From Streptomyces tuirus (GTDB lineage Bacteria; Actinomycetota; Actinomycetes; Streptomycetales; Streptomycetaceae), in the NCBI RefSeq assembly GCF_014701095.1, contig NZ_AP023439.1, forward strand, positions 6,808,001 to 6,872,000: DNA of 64,000 bases. Direction: 5' to 3'. The notes under the pieces are model-generated. The model was not told where the DNA came from. It did not search any database and saw nothing but the letters and a program-made list of their open reading frames with translations. The first letter of the stretch is position 1; the number at the start of each line of letters is the position of its first letter. Positions 14,996-22,666 of the stretch are shown in pieces. Position numbers and translations under genes: made by a program.

Positions 14996-17599
14996 GTGCG
15001 TCCCCGACGCCCCAGAAACCGCCTCGCGTTACTGCTCTCCGCGCTCCTCGCCGTCACCGCCCTGGCCGCGGCACCCGCCCCGGCGGACGACCCCGCCGAG
15101 ATCCACGGCCTCAAGGGCGAGTACTACACCCATTCCGCCCCCGGCGCCTTCGACTTCCACACCCTCAAGGCGACCACGTTCGACCAGGACCTCGACTTCG
15201 ACAACCTGGAGCCGCGCCTGAACTTCACCACCGGACGCTCCGACGACGTCAGCGTCCGCTGGACCGGCAAGATCGTCCCGGAGGCGACCGGCTCTCACAC
15301 CTTCTCGATCACCGGCGACAACGGCTTCCGCCTCTGGATCGACGGACGGCTCGTCATCGACCACTGGGTCGACGACTGGGACCGCGAGCAGACGTCCCAG
15401 CCCGTCGACCTGACCGCCGGCCGGGCCCACGACATCAAGGTCGAGTACTTCGAGCACTACGGCGGCTCCAACCTCCACCTGCGCTGGACCCGGCCGGGGG
15501 CCGCCAAGGAGCCCGTCCCGCAGTCGGCGTTCCGCCTCCCGGACGGCTTCGACTACGACGGAGCCCTCGCGGCCACCGTCCAGGCCGGCGGCCGCACTCT
15601 GAAGCTCGACTTCGCCCAGCCTCTCGCCGCACCCCCGGCGGGCTTCACCGACCACCTCGACGCCGTGATCGGCGGCGCCACCTGGCCCCTGGGCGCGGCC
15701 CGGCTCGACCCGTCCGACCCGACCGCCCTCCTCGTCGCGCTCGACGAGCCGGTCGTCGGCAACAAGACCGGCACGGCCCGCGGCACGGCCGACCTCCGCT
15801 ACGACGGCGAAGGCGGCCTCTCCGACACCGAAGGCAACGTTGTCAACGCCTTCTGGACCAGCGGTCCGAACCACTCGACCCACCAGCTGCGCACCCGCTG
15901 GGCCGACGAGGTGGGCCCGGGCAACGCCCACCCCGAGTACCCGCGCCCGCAGCTGACCCGGGGCGCCTGGCAGGGGCTCAACGGCCGCTGGCAGTTCGCC
16001 GCCGCCGAGGAGGGCGACCAGCCGCCCGTCGGCAAGACGCTGAAGGAGCGCATCCTCGTCCCGTACCCGGTGGAGTCGCAGCTCTCCGGCATCGAGCGGC
16101 ACGAGGACCGCATGTGGTACCGCCGCACCTTCACGGTCCCCGGCGGCTGGGACATCGGCTCCGGCAAGCGGCTCAAGCTCAACTTCGGCGCCGTCGACTG
16201 GCGCGCCGAGGTCTACGTCAACGGCACGAAGGTCGCCGTGCACGAGGGCGGCTACGACAAGTTCAGCGCCGACATCACCGACGCGCTGAAGCCCGGCCGC
16301 ACCCAGGAACTGATCGTCGGCGTGTACGACCCGACCGACGCGGCGTCCGGCGAGAACCCGCCGCTCGGCAAGCAGCGCCTGGACCCCAGCGGCATCTGGT
16401 ACACCCCGTCCTCCGGCATCTGGCAGACGGTCTGGATGGAGCCGGTGGCCCGCGACCACGTGGACTCCCTCAAGCTCACTCCGGACGTGGCCGGCGAGAA
16501 GCTGACCGTGGAGGCCCGGGGCGTCCGGGACGGCGTACCGATCACGGCGACGGCGTACGACGGCCGGCGCAAGGTGGCCACGGCGAGCGGCCGCACCGGC
16601 CGGCCGCTGACCCTGACCGTCCACGACCCGCACCTGTGGTCACCCGACGACCCCTTCCTCTACCGCCTGGAGGTGAGGGCCGGCACCGACCGGGTCGGCA
16701 GCTACTTCGGGATGCGCTCGATCGCCGTCGAGAAGGTGAACGGCGTGCCGCGCACGGTCCTCAACGGCAAGCCGGTGTTCATGATGGCCACCCTCGACCA
16801 GGGCTTCTGGCCGGACGGCCTGCACACCGCACCCACCGACGAGGCGCTCGCGTACGACCTGAAGGCGCACAAGGAACTCGGCTTCAACTCCGTCCGCAAG
16901 CACATCAAGGTCGAGCCGGACCGCTGGTTCTACTGGGCCGACCGGCTCGGGCTGCTGGTGTGGCAGGACATGCCCGCGATGACGGCCGGGGTGAACCCGA
17001 GTGCCGCCTCCCGGGCGCGCTACGAGCGTGAGATGAAGGAGATGATCGACGAGCACGTCAGCAGTCCGTCGGTCGTCATGTGGGTGACCTTCAACGAGGG
17101 CTGGGGCCAGTACGACGTGGGCCGGGTGGCCGAGCAGGCCAAGGCCTGGGACCCGACCCGGCTGGTCAACAACCAGTCCGGGCTGAACCTCGGTGCCGAC
17201 GGCGGCACCGGCGACGTCATGGACGAGCACGGCTACCCCAGCCCCGCCCTGCCGCCCCGGCCGGACGGCGAGCGCGCCCTGGTCAGCGGCGAGTACGGGG
17301 GCCTGGGCCTCGCGGTGCCCGGCCACGCCTGGTCGGTGCAGCAGTCCTACGTCGACGTCGACCCCGCCACCTACACCGAGGACTATCTGACGAAACTGGA
17401 CGAGGTCCGGGCGCTGGTCTGCAAGGGGAGCAACGGGGCCGTGTACACCCAGATCACGGACGTCGAGGGTGAGCTCAACGGCTTCCTCACCTATGACCGC
17501 GCGGTGCTGAAACCCGACACGGCGAAGCTGAGGGCGGCGCACGAGACGTTGATCCGTGACGCCTCCCGGGTGACTCCCACGGGGTGCCCGGCGGCGTAA
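14996..17599 (+). CDS. Secreted PA14-domain glycoside hydrolase family 2 protein
   Basis: An 867-aa exported glycosidase. The signal peptide (RNRLALLLSALLAVTALAAA, about residues 6-25, then PAPADD) is followed by a PA14 carbohydrate-binding-type domain (residues about 37-165: LKGEYYTHSAP, VRWTGKIVPEATGSHTFSI, RLWIDGRLVIDHW), then GH2 sugar-binding jelly-roll (WYRRTFTVPGGWD), Ig-like and TIM-barrel domains. The acid/base Glu is in VTFNEGWGQYD (near residue 700) and a likely nucleophile Glu in VSGEYGGLG (near 763). Specificity (beta-galactosidase, mannosidase, glucuronidase or other) cannot be read safely. GTG 14996 follows ATGGAGG. The LacI-type operator suggests sugar-induced expression, and a clean terminator follows. 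Confidence 0.88.
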   Translation: MRPRRPRNRLALLLSALLAVTALAAAPAPADDPAEIHGLKGEYYTHSAPGAFDFHTLKATTFDQDLDFDNLEPRLNFTTGRSDDVSVRWTGKIVPEATGSHTFSITGDNGFRLWIDGRLVIDHWVDDWDREQTSQPVDLTAGRAHDIKVEYFEHYGGSNLHLRWTRPGAAKEPVPQSAFRLPDGFDYDGALAATVQAGGRTLKLDFAQPLAAPPAGFTDHLDAVIGGATWPLGAARLDPSDPTALLVALDEPVVGNKTGTARGTADLRYDGEGGLSDTEGNVVNAFWTSGPNHSTHQLRTRWADEVGPGNAHPEYPRPQLTRGAWQGLNGRWQFAAAEEGDQPPVGKTLKERILVPYPVESQLSGIERHEDRMWYRRTFTVPGGWDIGSGKRLKLNFGAVDWRAEVYVNGTKVAVHEGGYDKFSADITDALKPGRTQELIVGVYDPTDAASGENPPLGKQRLDPSGIWYTPSSGIWQTVWMEPVARDHVDSLKLTPDVAGEKLTVEARGVRDGVPITATAYDGRRKVATASGRTGRPLTLTVHDPHLWSPDDPFLYRLEVRAGTDRVGSYFGMRSIAVEKVNGVPRTVLNGKPVFMMATLDQGFWPDGLHTAPTDEALAYDLKAHKELGFNSVRKHIKVEPDRWFYWADRLGLLVWQDMPAMTAGVNPSAASRARYEREMKEMIDEHVSSPSVVMWVTFNEGWGQYDVGRVAEQAKAWDPTRLVNNQSGLNLGADGGTGDVMDEHGYPSPALPPRPDGERALVSGEYGGLGLAVPGHAWSVQQSYVDVDPATYTEDYLTKLDEVRALVCKGSNGAVYTQITDVEGELNGFLTYDRAVLKPDTAKLRAAHETLIRDASRVTPTGCPAA

Positions 17600-17629
17600 C
17601 CTGTGCTGAACTGACGGCACATGCACCAT

Positions 17630-17660
17630 AAGTCCCGCCCCTTTCGCCGGGGCGGGACTT
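17630..17660 (+). terminator. Terminator of the GH2 gene
   Basis: AAGTCCCGCCCC-TTTCGCC-GGGGCGGGACTT is a perfect 12-bp stem with a 7-nt loop, 30 bp after the GH2 stop codon. The self-complementary A/T ends could let it work on both strands. Confidence 0.9.
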
Positions 17661-17718
17661 AATCTGGTGTTAACTGTACGTAGCCTGTTCGTACTTGACC
17701 GTAATCGGCTGGGAGCGG

Positions 17719-17769
17719 TTGACTGCTGACCCACCCGTCGTCGACGCGAGGCAAGGCCTTGACTGCTGA
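17719..17769. repeat. Two direct copies of TTGACTGCTGA exactly 40 bp apart at the acyltransferase start
   Basis: Copies lie at 17719-17729 and 17759-17769. The second supplies the TTG start and first codons of the WS/DGAT gene; the first is out of frame. This could be chance, a small duplication, or a repeat bound by a regulator. Confidence 0.6.
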
Positions 17770-19102
17770 TCTGCTCGCTCCTCTCGACCTGGCGTTCTGG
17801 AACATCGAGTCCGCCGAACACCCGATGCACCTCGGCGCGCTCGGGATCTTCTCGGCCCACTCGCCCGCCGCGGGCGCCCACGCGGCGGACCTGCTCGCCT
17901 CCCGGGCCGCCGGTGTGCCGGGACTGCGGATGCGTATCCGCGACGTGTGGCAGCCGCTGCCCTCCGCCCTGCGCCGCCCGCTCGCCTTCGGTGGTGCCGC
18001 CCGCGAGGCGGACCCGGACTTCGACCCCCTGAACCATGTGCGGCTGCACGCCCCGACCGCCGACTTCCACACGGTCGCGGGACGCCTCATGGAACGCCCC
18101 CTGGAGCGCGACCGGCCGCCCTGGGAGGCCCACGTCCTGCCCGGCGAGGACGGCGTCTGCTTCGCCGTCCTGTTCAAGTTCCACCACGCCCTGGCCGACG
18201 GGCTGCGGGCGCTGACCCTCGCCGCGGGCGTCATGGACCCCATGGACATGCCCGCACCCCGGCCCCGCCCCGCCGCGGCCCCCCGCGGTCTGGTGCCGGA
18301 CGTGCGGGACCTGCCCGGGCTGATGCGCGGCGCCCTGTCCGACATGGGCCGCGCCCTGGACATCGGCGCCTCCGTCGCCCGCTCCTCCCTCGACGTGCGC
18401 TCCACCCCCGCGCTCACCTGCGAGCCGAGCGGCACCCGCCGTACCGCCGGAGTGGTGCTCGACCTCGACGACGTGCACCGCGTCCGCAAGACCGTCGGCG
18501 GCACCGTCAACGACGTCCTCATCGCGGTCGTCGCGGGCGCCCTGCGCCGCTGGCTCGACGAGCGCGGCGACGGCAGCGAGGGCGTCGCGCCCCGGGCCCT
18601 GATCCCCGTCTCCAAGCGCCGCCCGCGCACCGCGTACCCGCAGGGCAACCGGCTCTCCGGGTACTTGATGCGGCTCCCGGTGGACGATCCGGACCCGCTG
18701 GCCCGACTGGCCTCGGTGCGGGACGCGATGGACCGCAACAAGGACGCAGGCCCCAACCGGGGCGCGGGCGCCGTCGCCCTGCTCGCCGACCACGTCCCCG
18801 CCTTCGCCCACCGGCTCGGCGGCCCGCTGGTCGGCCAGGCGGCCCGGCTCTGGTTCGACGTCCTGGTGACCAGCGTGCCGTTGCCCAGCCTGGGCCTGAA
18901 GCTCGGCGGACACCCGCTCACCGCCGTCTTCCCCTTCGCCCCGCTGGCCCCCGGCCACTCCCTGGCCGTCGCGGTCTCGACGTACCGGGGGAGCGTCCAC
19001 TACGGCCTCGTCGCCGACGGCGAGGCCGTCCCCGACCTCGACCTGTTCGCCGCGGCCGTCTCCCAGGAGGTGGCGACGCTGATCAAGGCCTGCCGGTCGT
19101 GA
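17759..19102 (+). CDS. Wax ester synthase / diacylglycerol acyltransferase (WS/DGAT)
   Basis: A 447-aa acyltransferase that esterifies acyl-CoA to diacylglycerol or fatty alcohols, making storage triacylglycerol or wax. The catalytic HHxxxDG motif is intact (HHALADG, residues 142-148), with the opening PLDLAFWNIESAEHPMHLGA, the conserved GGTVNDVLIAVVAGALRRWL and the PLPSLGLKLGGHPL region near the C-terminus. The length is usual for the family (about 450). TTG 17759 is the likely start, preceded by AAGG. It stands between a terminator upstream and the SDR gene downstream, which has its own promoter. Confidence 0.9.
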   Translation: MTADLLAPLDLAFWNIESAEHPMHLGALGIFSAHSPAAGAHAADLLASRAAGVPGLRMRIRDVWQPLPSALRRPLAFGGAAREADPDFDPLNHVRLHAPTADFHTVAGRLMERPLERDRPPWEAHVLPGEDGVCFAVLFKFHHALADGLRALTLAAGVMDPMDMPAPRPRPAAAPRGLVPDVRDLPGLMRGALSDMGRALDIGASVARSSLDVRSTPALTCEPSGTRRTAGVVLDLDDVHRVRKTVGGTVNDVLIAVVAGALRRWLDERGDGSEGVAPRALIPVSKRRPRTAYPQGNRLSGYLMRLPVDDPDPLARLASVRDAMDRNKDAGPNRGAGAVALLADHVPAFAHRLGGPLVGQAARLWFDVLVTSVPLPSLGLKLGGHPLTAVFPFAPLAPGHSLAVAVSTYRGSVHYGLVADGEAVPDLDLFAAAVSQEVATLIKACRS

Positions 19103-19113
19103 TCAAGGCGACT

Positions 19114-19143
19114 TTGGCGGTGCGGCCCGACGCTCCGTAGAAT
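19114..19143 (+). promoter_or_regulatory. Vegetative-type promoter TTGGCG-N18-TAGAAT
   Basis: The -35-like TTGGCG (19114-19119) and -10-like TAGAAT (19138-19143) are 18 bp apart, about 64 bp before the SDR start. Spacing and hexamers fit a HrdB-type streptomycete promoter. Confidence 0.55.
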
Positions 19144-19206
19144 TCGCCCTTCGAATGCGGGCGCGACCGGCGCGCCGCGACGGCAGAGCAGGGAACGACA
19201 GCGGCG

Positions 19207-20709
19207 ATGACGGTGACAGAGGACGGCCCGCAGGCCATGGACGGGACCGGCGGGCTCTCGTACGGACCCGGCATCGACCCGGAGCGCCTGGCCGTCTGCC
19301 TCGGTGTGCTCGAGGAGCTCGACAAGCTGGAGGTCGACCACCCGGACGCCATCGCCGTGCGCCGGGCCACCGCGGGCGTCTACCGCACGGTCAAGCAGCG
19401 CCGCCGCCAGGAGCGCCGGGCCGCCAAGACCGCCCACGACAAGGCGGTCACGGAGGCCACGGCCACCGGCTCCGCCCAGCGCATCGACGACGAGACCGAG
19501 GGCCTGCTGCCGTCCTCGGCCACCGAGGAGGGCAGGATCGCGGGGATACTCCAGCGCCCGCGCTCCTGCTACACCTGCAAGTCCCGGTACGTGGAAGTCG
19601 ACTACTTCTACCACCAGCTCTGTCCGGACTGCGCCCGCGTGAACCGCGAGAAGCGCGACGTCCGCGCCGACCTCACCGGCAAGCGCGCCCTGCTCACCGG
19701 CGGCCGGGCCAAGATCGGCATGTACATCGCGCTCCGGCTGCTCCGCGACGGCGCGCACACCACGGTCACCACCCGCTTCCCCAAGGACGCCATCCGCCGC
19801 TTCAAGGCCATGGACGACTCCGCGGACTGGATGCACCGCCTGGAGGTCGTCGGCATCGACCTGCGCGACCCCGCCCAGGCCGTGGCCCTGGCCGACCAGG
19901 TCGCCGAGGCGGGACCGCTCGACATCCTCGTCAACAACGCGACCCAGACCGTGCGGCGCCTGCCCTCCGCCTACGCCGCACTGGTCGAGGGCGAGAGCGC
20001 TCCGCTGCCCGCCGGTGAGCTGCCCGCCCACCACGTCATCGGCGCCTTCAACTCCGGCGCGGTCGACGGCATCGCGGCGCTGCCGCTGGGCGCCAGCGGC
20101 CTCGACGCCCAGAAGGTCGCCGACCTCGCCCTCGTCGCGGGCAACGCCAGCGTCGAACGGCACCTGGACGGCACCGCGATCGACGCCGGCGGCCTCGTGC
20201 CCGACGTGGTCGACTCCAACACCTGGGTGCAGACGATCGAGCAGATCTCGCCGGTGGAGCTGCTGGAGACGCAGCTGTGCAACTACACGGCGCCGTTCAT
20301 CCTGATCAGCAAGTTGCGGCCGGCCATGGCCGAGGCCGCGAAGAAGGCGGAGAGCGGCCGCGCGTATGTCGTGAACGTGTCCGCGATGGAGGGTGTCTTC
20401 GGGCGCGGGTACAAGGGCGCGGGACACCCGAACACCAACGCCGCCAAGGCCGCGATGAACATGGTGACGCGGACCAGCGCGCAGGAGATGTTCCAGAGCG
20501 ACGGCATCCTGATGACCTCGGTGGACACCGGCTGGATCACGGACGAGCGGCCGCACTACGACAAGCTGCGGCTCGCCGAGGCCGGGTTCCACGCCCCGCT
20601 CGACCTGGTCGACGGTGCGGCCCGGGTCTACGACCCGATCGTGCGGGGCGAGGCGGGCGAGGACCTGTACGGGGTCTTTCTGAAGGACTACGCCCCGGGC
20701 AAGTGGTAG
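19207..20709 (+). CDS. SDR-fold oxidoreductase with N-terminal coil and CxxC...CxxC zinc ribbon
   Basis: A 500-aa protein. Residues 1-115 are acidic and then a Lys/Arg-rich coil (VYRTVKQRRRQERRAAKTAH). Two CxxC pairs follow (CYTC...CPDC, about residues 122-142), likely a zinc ribbon. A Rossmann domain then begins at RALLTGGRAKIGMYIALRLL (TGGxxxIG) with the NNAT motif DILVNNATQT, interrupted by an insert of about 80 residues (PSAYAALVEGESAPLPAGEL onward). The catalytic Ser block VVNVSAMEG is present, but where SDRs have YxxxK the sequence is HPNTNAAKAA, so the active-site Tyr is missing. It may be a non-canonical reductase or a nucleotide-sensing protein. ATG 19207 was chosen; upstream lies a good promoter. 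Confidence 0.75.
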   Translation: MTVTEDGPQAMDGTGGLSYGPGIDPERLAVCLGVLEELDKLEVDHPDAIAVRRATAGVYRTVKQRRRQERRAAKTAHDKAVTEATATGSAQRIDDETEGLLPSSATEEGRIAGILQRPRSCYTCKSRYVEVDYFYHQLCPDCARVNREKRDVRADLTGKRALLTGGRAKIGMYIALRLLRDGAHTTVTTRFPKDAIRRFKAMDDSADWMHRLEVVGIDLRDPAQAVALADQVAEAGPLDILVNNATQTVRRLPSAYAALVEGESAPLPAGELPAHHVIGAFNSGAVDGIAALPLGASGLDAQKVADLALVAGNASVERHLDGTAIDAGGLVPDVVDSNTWVQTIEQISPVELLETQLCNYTAPFILISKLRPAMAEAAKKAESGRAYVVNVSAMEGVFGRGYKGAGHPNTNAAKAAMNMVTRTSAQEMFQSDGILMTSVDTGWITDERPHYDKLRLAEAGFHAPLDLVDGAARVYDPIVRGEAGEDLYGVFLKDYAPGKW

Positions 20710-20712
20710 GCG

Positions 20713-20738
20713 GGGCGCGGGGCGAGCTCCCCGCGCCC
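20713..20738 (+). terminator. Terminator hairpin after the SDR gene
   Basis: GGGCGCGGGG-CGAGCT-CCCCGCGCCC is a perfect 10-bp stem with a 6-nt loop, 4 bp after the stop codon. Confidence 0.8.
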
Positions 20739-21273
20739 TGAGCCGGTCATGCCCGGAGACGGCTGGTGGCTGCCCTTCGGTCCACCGCTCGGAGGCGGGA
20801 GTTGCGGGCCGCCGACGGACTGACGCAGGGAGCTGCGCAGCGTCGAGGAGCTGCCGGATCTGCTGAACCCGTGCGGCGGCACCCGGGACATCCCGGTCCG
20901 CGCAACCGTCTGGAAAGCGCTGCGCCCGATGTACGCCGTTCGAGTGATTTGCAAAACGGGCTTATGCCTACAAACCCGTACGCAAACCCGAGTTGAACGC
21001 CAGATGACGCGTGATTGTTACCGGCTGTTTTCAGCCCCATCGAGCGGGGCTCCGCTCATCTGGTTAGTCTGATGCGGACGGACAGCAGTACGGGGTCCTA
21101 CCCACACCCACGGTCCGTCATGGGACCAGCCGGTTCACCACGGCCTGCTCTCCCGTGAGTCGACCGGCGCCACCGCGTCCGAACTGCATTTGACATAGAG
21201 GCCCGAGCGGGCGTCAGGCGCAGCAGGACCGGCGCGTACGTCCCGAGGGTGACCGACACATAAGGAGTGCGCG
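20739..21273. other. 535-bp intergenic region, comparatively AT-rich in its middle
   Basis: No recognisable gene on either strand; open frames of 76-97 codons lack ribosome sites and resemblance. It contains a hairpin AGCCCC-atcgagc-GGGGCT (21033-21051), an AT-richer patch with repeated ACAAACCCG/GCAAACCCG (about 20968-20991), and a perfect -35-like TTGACA at 21189-21194, about 80 bp before the small gene, without a clear -10. The length and the hairpin leave room for a small RNA. Confidence 0.4.
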
Positions 21274-21447
21274 GTGACACCGGAGAAGACGAATCGCGAT
21301 CAACGCCCCAAGGAACGCGGCGAGCGCGCCGGCCGACGGGCCGACGAGCTCGGCAGCCTCGACGTGTGGGCCCGTTCGGCCCCGATCCGCCTCGCGGGCT
21401 ACGAGGACGACCTCGCAGAGCCCCACATCCTGCCCAGCGTCGACTGA
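21274..21447 (+). CDS. Conserved-looking 57-aa small protein of unknown function
   Basis: A GTG-started frame with AAGGAG 6 nt upstream. It encodes 57 residues: a charged N-terminal half (EKTNRDQRPKERGERAGRRA), then a less charged C-terminal half DELGSLDVWARSAPIRLAGY ending in an acidic tail with HILPSVD. No signal peptide, membrane helix or cysteines. The shift from disordered basic to compact aromatic/acidic sequence, a good ribosome site and a plausible upstream -35 suggest a real gene. I do not recognise a function. The basic leader plus short C-terminal segment loosely resembles a precursor peptide, but no modification enzyme is near. The GNAT gene follows after 56 bp. Confidence 0.65.
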   Translation: MTPEKTNRDQRPKERGERAGRRADELGSLDVWARSAPIRLAGYEDDLAEPHILPSVD

Positions 21448-21503
21448 CCCGGGGCGGACCCCTCCGCGACCTCCGAGCGCATGGCCGTGCCAGACTCGCG
21501 ACC

Positions 21504-21986
21504 ATGCTGATCAGGGAAGCAACGGCTGACGACTGGCCTCGCATCTGGCCGTTCTGGCACCGCATCGTCGCCGCGGGCGAGACCTACGCATGGGACCCGG
21601 GTACCTCCGAGGAGGAGGCCCGGGTCCTGTGGATGAACCCGGCGAAGCGCGTCTACGTCGTCGAGGACGACAGCGGCGCCGTCGTCGCCTCCGCCTACCT
21701 CACCCCCAACTACGGTGGCCCCGCCGCCCGCATCGCCAACGCCGGCTTCATGGTCGACCCCGGCCAGGGCGGCCGCGGCTACGGCCGGGCCCTCGCCGAA
21801 CACCTCCTGACCGAGGCCCGGGCCGCCGGCTACCGGGGCATGGTCTTCAACGCCGTCGTCGAGACCAACCCCGCCGTGACGTTGTGGACGTCCCTCGGCT
21901 TCACGGTCCTCGGCACCGTCCCCGACGCCTTCGACCATCCCCGGCACGGCCCGGTGGGGCTGCACATCATGTACCGGGCGCTGTAG
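21504..21986 (+). CDS. GNAT family N-acetyltransferase
   Basis: A 160-aa enzyme with the standard GNAT order: MLIREATADDWPRIWPFW, beta-hairpin VYVVEDDSGAVVASAYL, the acetyl-CoA motif A (FMVDPGQGGRGYGRALAEHL, with Q/RxxGxG/A) and motif B ETNPAVTLWTSLGFTVLGTV. The C-terminal GLHIMYRAL is close to those of streptomycete phosphinothricin/amine acetyltransferase-like proteins. The substrate is unknown. ATG 21504 is the only start that fits motif spacing. It is convergent with the VOC gene. Confidence 0.88.
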   Translation: MLIREATADDWPRIWPFWHRIVAAGETYAWDPGTSEEEARVLWMNPAKRVYVVEDDSGAVVASAYLTPNYGGPAARIANAGFMVDPGQGGRGYGRALAEHLLTEARAAGYRGMVFNAVVETNPAVTLWTSLGFTVLGTVPDAFDHPRHGPVGLHIMYRAL

Positions 21987-22007
21987 GGGCTGGGGCGGTC
22001 GAGGCTC

Positions 22008-22427
22008 TCAGGGCCGGGCGTACGGCCGGGTCATGATCTCCATGTTGTGGCCGTCCGGGTCGTCGAAGTAGGCGCCGCGACCCCCGAAGAGGTCGTTGAC
22101 CCGGCCGGGCCGGGTGTGGTCCGGGTCGGCGTAGTAGGTGACGCCGAGCGCCTCCAGGCGGTCGATCATGCCGTCGAACCGCTCGTCGGGCACGAGGAAC
22201 GCGTAGTGCTGCGACTGGATCGGCTCGGCGGTCATCTCGTAGTAGTCGAGAGTCACGTCGTTGCCCAGGTCGACGGGGAGGAACGGGCCGAAGGGGGCGC
22301 CGACCTCCAGCCCCAGGACCGCCGCCAGGAACTCCGCCGACAATTGGCGGTCGGAGGCGTAGACGGCGGTGTGGTTGAGATGGGCGATGGTCGTCGGAAG
22401 GTCGGTGGCGTGCCGGGTGTCGGACAT
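22008..22427 (-). CDS. VOC-superfamily (glyoxalase/dioxygenase fold) protein
   Basis: A 139-aa protein with one vicinal-oxygen-chelate unit. The first metal-ligand His is in IAHLNHTAVYASDRQLSAEF, the middle strand has QSQHYAFLVPDE, and the C-terminal Glu lies in GRGAYFDDPDGHNMEIMTRP. This is the pattern of small VOC enzymes (glyoxalase-like, fosfomycin/bleomycin-resistance-like). Two conserved His and one Glu are present, so metal binding is likely; the substrate is unknown. ATG 22427 has no strong ribosome site. The upstream region carries a 32-bp tandem duplication. Confidence 0.88.
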   Translation of the reverse strand: MSDTRHATDLPTTIAHLNHTAVYASDRQLSAEFLAAVLGLEVGAPFGPFLPVDLGNDVTLDYYEMTAEPIQSQHYAFLVPDERFDGMIDRLEALGVTYYADPDHTRPGRVNDLFGGRGAYFDDPDGHNMEIMTRPYARP

Positions 22428-22452
22428 GCGTGGGTTCGTCTCCGGGTCTCGG

Positions 22453-22516
22453 GATCCGTGGTGAAGCGCCGCTGAGCGGCGCGAGATCCGTGGTGAAGCG
22501 CCGCTGAGGGGCGCGG
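22453..22516. repeat. 32-bp tandem direct duplication upstream of the VOC gene
   Basis: GATCCGTGGTGAAGCGCCGC is followed by TGAGCGGCGCGA in copy one (22453-22484) and TGAGGGGCGCGG in copy two (22485-22516). Each copy also contains the partial palindrome GCGCCGCTGAGCGGCGC. Being just upstream of the VOC start it may affect that promoter. Confidence 0.8.
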
Positions 22517-22666
22517 GGATGGGGACACGGAGAACGGAGGCGGGGCGCGTGCCCTCTCCGGCTCTCGGGCGGGCCCGGGCGGGGTCACCCCCGCCGCGCT
22601 CACTCCGAGGCCGGGCGCCTCACTCGTGCATGGCCTACGGCCGACCCGGCAGTCACCCGGCCGACC

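Noticed and set aside
14996..17599. Calling the PA14-GH2 protein a specific beta-galactosidase or beta-mannosidase
   Set aside because: GH2 specificity cannot be read from the two catalytic Glu motifs alone.
16640..19000. Long leftward frame opposite the GH2 and WS/DGAT genes
   Set aside because: Both real genes on the plus strand have intact catalytic motifs; the frame is low-complexity Gly/Ala/Val/Arg shadow.
21274..21447. Calling the 57-aa protein a RiPP precursor
   Set aside because: There is no modification enzyme, protease or transporter beside it and no cysteine or serine/threonine-rich core; a small regulatory protein is equally likely.
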